The notes under the pieces: generated by a model
What the model saw: the letters and a program-made list of their open reading frames with translations, nothing else
What the model was told of the DNA's origin: nothing
The model's database searches: none
Part shown: piece by piece, positions 58,660 through 64,000 of the stretch
How the letters are laid out: the number at the start of each line of letters is the position of its first letter
How positions within the stretch are numbered: position 1 is the stretch's first letter
DNA from: Odobenus rosmarus divergens
Lineage: Eukaryota; Chordata; Mammalia; Carnivora; Odobenidae
Reading direction: 5' to 3'
Length of the DNA: 64,000 nucleotides
NCBI RefSeq assembly: GCF_000321225.1
Contig: NW_004450465.1
Coordinates: forward strand, 1,331,219-1,395,218
Translations under genes and position numbers: made by a program

Positions 58660-58895
58660 GAAATAGAAAACCACATGCTCTGGAAATCAGAGGGTTCTGG
58701 CTTCAAATCTCACACCTCCCACTTATTAACCACCTGACCTCATAGAAGGAGGTCGGGGGGGGGGTGTCTGTATTTTTTTAAAGCCTCTCTGATCCCAGTT
58801 TCTATATCTATAAAAGCATGAGTAATATGACAGATTGGCCAGGGGGGATAAAGGATGCTGGGTGAAACCACCAGCACATAGTAGGCGACTGATAT
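58660..58895 (+). repeat. MIR
   Basis: 'tctggcttcaaatctcacac', 'cccagtttctatatctataa' and 'caccagcacatagtaggcga' give a long MIR with a G-run near 58755. Confidence 0.85.
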
Positions 58896-58992
58896 AAGTA
58901 AATTCCCTCTCTCTGCTCTCTTTCCTCCATTCCATCCTAACAAACCAGGGGATGCAGGACTCTGGAGAGAATACATTTTCAAAATGAGAAAT

Positions 58993-59187
58993 AAGGGGCG
59001 CCTGGGTGGCTCAATTGTTAAGCATCTACCTTTGGCTCAGGTCATGATCCGAGGGTCCTGGGATCGAGTTCTACGTTGGGCTCCCTGCTCAGCAGGAAGC
59101 CTGCTTCTCCCTCTCCCACTCCCCCTTCTTGTATTCCTTCTCTCGCTTTGTCTCTCTCTGTCAAATAAATACATAATATCTTTTTAA
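58993..59187 (+). repeat. Can-SINE, full length
   Basis: Complete copy with TSD 'aaaatgagaaat' (58981-58992 and 59188-59199). The tail is altered to 'caaataaatacataatatct'. Confidence 0.96.
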
Positions 59188-59217
59188 AAAATGAGAAATC
59201 AGATTAATGACCGCTAC

Positions 59218-59296
59218 TTTTTTTTTTTTTGAGTAGGCTCCATGCCCAATATGGGACTTGAACTCCCAACCCTGAGATCAAGAGGCACATGCTCCA
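59218..59296 (-). repeat. Can-SINE fragment of another subtype
   Basis: A T-run followed by 'gagtaggctccatgcccaat' and 'aaccctgagatcaagaggca' is the short carnivore SINE subtype without the pyrimidine-rich body. The tRNA head beyond 'catgctcc' is missing. Confidence 0.8.
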
Positions 59297-59399
59297 AGAC
59301 AAGCCTCTAGGGTATAAGTAAAGCAATTTATCTGGAGGACACAAGGAAGTCTACTCCTCCCAGCAGACGATGGGTAAATGTACAAACTTGAGTTATTTG

Positions 59400-59530
59400 G
59401 GTATGTGTTTTGCCTCCAAGGTTTGAAGCTCTTTAAAAGTACGGTTTGTGCTTTCTTCCATTTTTTTGTTACCCATCGCACTTAGCATAAGCCTACCACA
59501 CAGTAAGTTTTTGATAAATATTTCTTGATT
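59400..59530 (+). repeat. L2 3' end
   Basis: 'tttgaagctctttaaaagta', 'cttagcataagcctaccaca' and 'tttttgataaatatttcttg' follow the L2 3' end. Confidence 0.65.
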
Positions 59531-59714
59531 CCAGCCCACTTAGCTTTTTCTATGTTCCATAGTTATTCCACCTTCCAATTCAACACCACCATGACTCCCA
59601 GAGACAAAACAATCCTGTCTTTCAGCCACAAACTTCAGAAAGAAAATGCTTGAGATGGTGACCAGACTGGATTCTCTAAGATCAAACACTAAAATCTGAA
59701 TACTGACATTTGGA

Positions 59715-60213
59715 AACCCATTGTGGCAGGCTGAAAAATTGTTCCCCCAAAGACGTTCACATCCTAATTCCCAGAACCTATGAATGAAGACAGTACCTCA
59801 CATTTGCAGAGGTAATTCAGTTAAGGATGTTGAGATGGGGAGATTATCCTGGATTTTTGGGGTAGGTCTGTTGTAATCACAAGGGTCCCTTAATCATGGA
59901 AGAGGGAGACAGAATAGTTAGTATCAGAGTGATGTGGTGTGAGAGCAACTCAACCAGCCATTGCTGACTTTAAAGATAGAAGGAGCCATGAGCCAAGAAA
60001 TACAGGCATCCTCTAGAAGCTGGGAAAGGCAAGGAAACAGAGTCTTCCCTGGAGCCTCTAGAAGGAATACAGCCTGCTAACATCTTTGCTTATACCCACT
60101 GAAACCCATTTCAGACTTCTGACCTCCAGAAACATAAGGTAATAAATCTGTGTTGTTTTACGCCACTTAAGTTTTTGGTAATCTGTTACAGAAGCAATAG
60201 GAAATGGATATAC
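59715..60213 (+). repeat. MaLR-type solo LTR (MLT1/MST-like)
   Basis: It begins 'ttgtggcaggctgaaaaatt' and runs through 'tgagatggggagattatcct', 'gctgggaaaggcaaggaaac' and 'ttcagacttctgacctccag' to 'aataaatctgtgttgtttta' and 'gttacagaagcaatagga'. The whole order is that of a MaLR LTR. No internal sequence adjoins it. Confidence 0.88.
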
Positions 60214-61015
60214 CATCTGTACATAAAATTGTTCAAGTTAGAGGCTTCACAACTTCTTTTTCTCTACTTGTTTTATTCTTTAAATTTGTAATTCAGCATT
60301 TTGTGCAATGGTGATAGTCAAATGATTCATTCACTAGCACAACATGGACCACCACCAATAACAGAATGGATGCTGGCCAATATGCTTTCCCAGTGCACAC
60401 CAGATGAAAGTAAGCCCCGATACTGAATGTCCTAAAAATTACAGATATCTCCTTTTACGTATGTATATGGATAAGGTCAGATAAGGTCTAAAGAATTTGT
60501 CTTTGCTATTTTGTAACACCTCCCACTTCCCAATCCTTAATTAGAATCCATCCTATATAGCATGGTCTTGCACAAATCCCAGTGAGAACTTCTACTCAGA
60601 GTTAAAATAGCTGGGGAAGTGAATTCCAGAACTCTGGACCCACCACCAAGAACCTTTGAAGTACAAAATAAAGACCTAAGTATTTTTTGGTAGAATTGCA
60701 CATGTCATCTGGATAAAATAATTTAACCCAAAGGAATAAAGTAAGACTTTTCAGAAGACTCCTTAGTGAGAAGCGAAGGTAAACAGGTTCATCCAGCAAT
60801 CATACTTTAGTAGCCCCATATCTTCACTTACCAACCACCCTTACAAAAAAGTCACATCACACCCCTCAAACACATCTCTCCCCAAAATAGTGGCAGGAGA
60901 AGCTGGATCCCTGGAACAGACAGTCTGGTTTCTTGGCCACCATCCTCTCCTCCCCTTCCTTTCCTTTAGTTCAGGTCTTCCCCCTTTTCTTGACTCAGGG
61001 AGTAAATCTTGATTA
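60214..61015. other. No recognisable feature
   Basis: Unique AT-rich sequence without supported features. Confidence 0.4.
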
Positions 61016-61019
61016 ATCT

Positions 61020-61175
61020 TAACTAATTACTATAATTTTAGTGATTGGTTTAGAAAGAAGCATGGATCCAATCTTGGCCAATGTTACATAAGGACTTGCT
61101 TGGGGGATTCTGGGAAGATTTCCTTTCAGATAAAAACAGTATGTGGGAAAGATGGCCTCTCTTCTGCCAAAGTCC
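61020..61175 (+). repeat. Possible old LTR fragment
   Basis: 'ccaatcttggccaatgttac' and 'ttgggggattctgggaagat' followed by 'ttcctttcagataaaaacag' recall a common ancient repeat whose family I cannot name. Confidence 0.35.
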
Positions 61176-61285
61176 TATAGATATCATATAGAACTGATAA
61201 AAGTCTGGATTATCTATTTCATAGATATTGACTACTGTTAAATTGTCAGTCGCATAGATTTAGGCTTTACTAATTTCATATTTTC

Positions 61286-61483
61286 TTTTTTTTTTAAAGA
61301 TTTTATTTATTCATTTGACAGAGAGAGACACAGCGAGAGAGGGAACATAGCAGGGGGAGTGGGAGAGGGAGAAGCAGGCCTCCCACTGAGCAGGGAGCCC
61401 AATGTGGGCTTCGATCCCAGGACCCTGGGATCACGACCCGAGTCGAAGGCAGACGCCTAACGACTGAGCCACCCAGGCGCCCC
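61286..61483 (-). repeat. Can-SINE, full length
   Basis: Complete copy ending 'gagccacccaggcgcccc' on the plus strand. The 17-bp TSD 'actaatttcatattttc' (61269-61285) versus 61484-61500 has one mismatch. Confidence 0.97.
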
Positions 61484-61499
61484 ACTAATTTCACATTTT

Positions 61500-63640
61500 C
61501 AATAAGACAGTGACTTAACTGAATTTTACCTTTGGATTAAAAGAATTTTAGAAAACCAATTCACAGTGTAAATAACATTTTAGAAAGCATAAAGTGGTAC
61601 TAAATAAAATGATGAATAAAGGATGCATCCATGATATTATATTTTGTTCATTCATTCATCTAACCTAGAATTGATAAACCCCCTTCAGTGGTGATTACAA
61701 AGCCCCATCTTTGAAGAATCAGAGAATCATATGACCAAACTGTGTCAAAATATTGTCTTTTTTTAAACAAAATATGCTTTCTCCTGGAATGGTGGATAAA
61801 GGCACTAATAATAACATATCTTAATTTTATCAAGGCATTCAAAACATTTTCTAGGTGACATTTCTTTCAATATAAGTTTTTGTATAAATATTCTAGAATT
61901 ATTAAGATTGACGTCTTGATAAGTCAAAATTCATGAGATACAAACTTACTTTCCATTGACTTCACAGCGTCCTATTCTGTGTGACAAACTTTGAAAGCCC
62001 CTCTTTTAAGTATAAAGTGCTATTGATTATTCCTTGCTTTGGAATAATTGGACAATGGAACACTGATTCACATTTCTTAAGGGATTAGAAGGGGGACAAA
62101 GGAGATAAAAATTCAGCTGATCAGTTTCAGACAAATCATTAGATTTGGTCCATATGTCACAGCAGTTCCCTTCTTATACCCAGAAACGCTCTCGGGATTA
62201 TTTGTGAACAGCTGAACTTTGGAAAGTCTGTACATCACTAGTGTCAGTGGATGCGCAATGGAGTAATCATCACATGAGGACAGCTTATTACAGATTGGCA
62301 CTCCTTCTAAAAAAATCAGACAGAAGGAAAGAGAGTCATGGTGATGGGTTCATCTCTTGAATAGCCTTCCTGATGGGCAACTAGTTGGTGTTAAAAGTCT
62401 GGGCTCCACCAACTGTCATTGGTTGGTCAGCAGCAATTTCTCTCTGTGCTGTTCCCATGACGCAAGCAAACAGACACCACTTTTGTTCTGCTTCACCCCC
62501 ACGTCTGAAAGGCACAAATGCCTTCTTGATGGATTGGCTCCTGGAATTGTGCAGCCCCCACAGCTGATTTCCTTTCTGGCAAGTTGCCTCCTGGTAAACA
62601 TCGATGGGATGAGCAAGAGGATGTGTGGGTATGGAGCAGTGATACAGGGCGTTGACTATGATTATGCTTTTGGTCATCATCATTTTAAAATTGCATATTA
62701 TGAACACAGATTGTATTTGGGATGTTGAAGATGGAGGGAAAGGCTTGTGCATTTCTATTCAGGGAATAGTTATCAGAGTTCACCATCTCCAAACTTCCAT
62801 TGCTTTAGAATTGGAAGAAGAAAGGATGCACAGTAGAGTCTTCCTGTGCTGGAAAATAATAAGAGATTCACTTCTGGTTCAGCTGCATCATTACCCCCTC
62901 CCTCTTGGCTTTCTTTTACAGACTTTTTACCCACATTGGAAGATTGGCATATTTCCTTATTTTAAGGCAATTCTCCCAGATGCCGATTCTGAAGATTTGT
63001 TTTATAAGGGGGTAGAGGAAGATGGATGGTGGACAGGAAGGGGAAAAGCCAAGTACAGCTGTGTTTTTAGGGAAAATTTCACAAAGGGTATTTGAGCCTG
63101 ATCTTTCAGGAGAACTCTGGAGTGTGGATTAAACCTCCAAGTTTATCCCAAATTGAGGCAATGGGTCTTGGGCTTTCATTCTCTTCTGCCAGGCAGTCAT
63201 TGGCCAAGGGCTGCACAGGGAGATATAAACCCTCAGGTGCTCTGGCTTTCAGGATACAGGCAAACAAAGGAGCAGTCTTCTGAGAGAGTCACAAGTGTGA
63301 ACCCATAAACAAAACACACAGAAACCTGAGACAAGAACACCAAAATGACAAAATGGATCAGAGGGGATCTGAGCAGAGCAGGGCAGGGTCCCCTACTCTC
63401 CTGGTCAGAGATGCTGTATCCTTTAGCTGAAGTTTGTTCCAAAGCTGTCAATGCCTGTCTCAGGAAACTATCAGAATCTGGTTTTTGTGACAGTCATAAC
63501 AGGACCCAAACTCAATATAATCAGTACATACAAAGTCTAAGTTACAGTCTGTACTTGGAAACCGATGCGGCCAAAGGAACCTTGAAAACCATTAGACTTA
63601 CTGGTATTTTGTTTTGCTCCTTTCTCTGCGTCCCTGATCC
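61500..63640. other. Long unique stretch
   Basis: No repeat family is recognised across about 2.1 kb. Two 123-codon open frames overlap on opposite strands (62357-62728 and 62381-62752), and a 147-codon frame follows at 62652-63095. None has a known domain. Confidence 0.35.
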
Positions 63641-63649
63641 ACCAACATC

Positions 63650-63785
63650 AATTCTCTCCACTTGCTTTAGCTTCACTAATCCCTTAAATTCATAAACACA
63701 CCCTCCTTCAAAAAGCCTTCCCTGATACAGTGAAGTGGTAACATCACTGCTTGAACTCCTACCATTTAACGAACATTCAGAATCT
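63650..63785 (+). repeat. L2 fragment
   Basis: 'ccttcaaaaagccttccctg' and 'tgcttgaactcctaccattt' resemble the L2 3' region in sense orientation. Confidence 0.55.
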
Positions 63786-63806
63786 GCCCCAGGTTATTCA
63801 TTTTAT

Positions 63807-63861
63807 ACACACACACACACACACACACACACAGATATACCCCCCCACACACACACACACA
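63807..63861. repeat. (AC)n microsatellite, interrupted
   Basis: Two AC runs (63807-63833 and 63847-63861) are separated by a short C-rich break. Confidence 0.97.
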
Positions 63862-64000
63862 TATTAATTTTACAAACGAACTGTAAGATCCCCGGCAAAG
63901 CTCAGTAACCACCTCTGCTCAAGCAGAGCCTTACATTTGTCCCACTTAACTCAGGCAATTTTTATGAGGACATAAAGGTATTTGGGGTAAAAAAAAAAGT

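Noticed and set aside
59715..60213. Proviral structure around the MaLR LTR
   Set aside because: No internal coding region or second LTR is seen nearby, so it is treated as a solo LTR.
7551..61483. tRNA genes at the SINE heads
   Set aside because: The A- and B-box-like sequences belong to SINE heads embedded in full retroposons, so they are not functional tRNA genes.
62357..62752. Two 123-codon frames overlapping on opposite strands
   Set aside because: Mutually antisense frames of equal length suggest a chance lack of stops. Neither has a recognisable motif.

Overview
This window is mammalian nuclear DNA, almost certainly from a carnivore. The clearest marker is about fifteen tRNA-derived carnivore SINEs (Can-SINE/SINEC). 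They share a head with 'ctgggtggctcag' and 'ggctcaggtcatgatcc', a pyrimidine-rich body and a 'caaataaataaataaaatct' A-tail, and most keep intact target-site duplications (TSDs). I see no copy of the younger SINEC_Cf type that is common in dog, so an arctoid caniform (bear, seal or mustelid group) fits better than a canid. That is inference from family knowledge. I could not place the locus.

I find no protein-coding gene, tRNA, rRNA, CRISPR array or bacterial feature. Almost all open frames are short and look like chance. The window reads as intergenic or deep-intronic sequence of about 64 kb, built from many MIR copies, L2, L3/CR1-like and L1 LINE fragments, hAT-Charlie (MER5-type) elements, three MaLR-type LTRs and the Can-SINEs. 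Unique sequence lies between them.

Layout: 1-7.5 kb holds MIR/MER5 remnants, one MIR piece present twice 2,540 bp apart, and two Can-SINEs. 7.5-12 kb holds four Can-SINEs, one of them inside a hAT element. 12.46-12.89 kb is a near-perfect 215-bp tandem duplication in otherwise unique DNA. 15.6-16.4 kb is an L2 reverse-transcriptase remnant. 22-28 kb has ancient repeats, an AT-rich palindromic tract, a single CTCF-like site, a 'tailless' SINE and two SINEs sharing one target site. 32-34 kb has three Can-SINEs. 35.6-37.8 kb carries a 272/273-identical inverted duplication that contains a CTCF-like motif. 38-41.7 kb has an exon-like segment and a GC-rich, promoter-like stretch. 42.6-45.6 kb is two L1 fragments in the same orientation. 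47-59 kb is MIR/L2/L3-rich and contains the longest open frame (361 codons). 59-64 kb has a MaLR LTR, Can-SINEs and (AC)n tracts.

The strongest unexplained signal is the composite insertion at 35,585-35,886. It is built from a 26-bp piece also found 3.7 kb upstream, a small slippage repeat, and an inverted 273-bp copy of sequence 1.9 kb downstream. It leaves two CTCF-like motifs in divergent orientation about 1.75 kb apart. All family assignments are from memory of consensus features, not from a database search.
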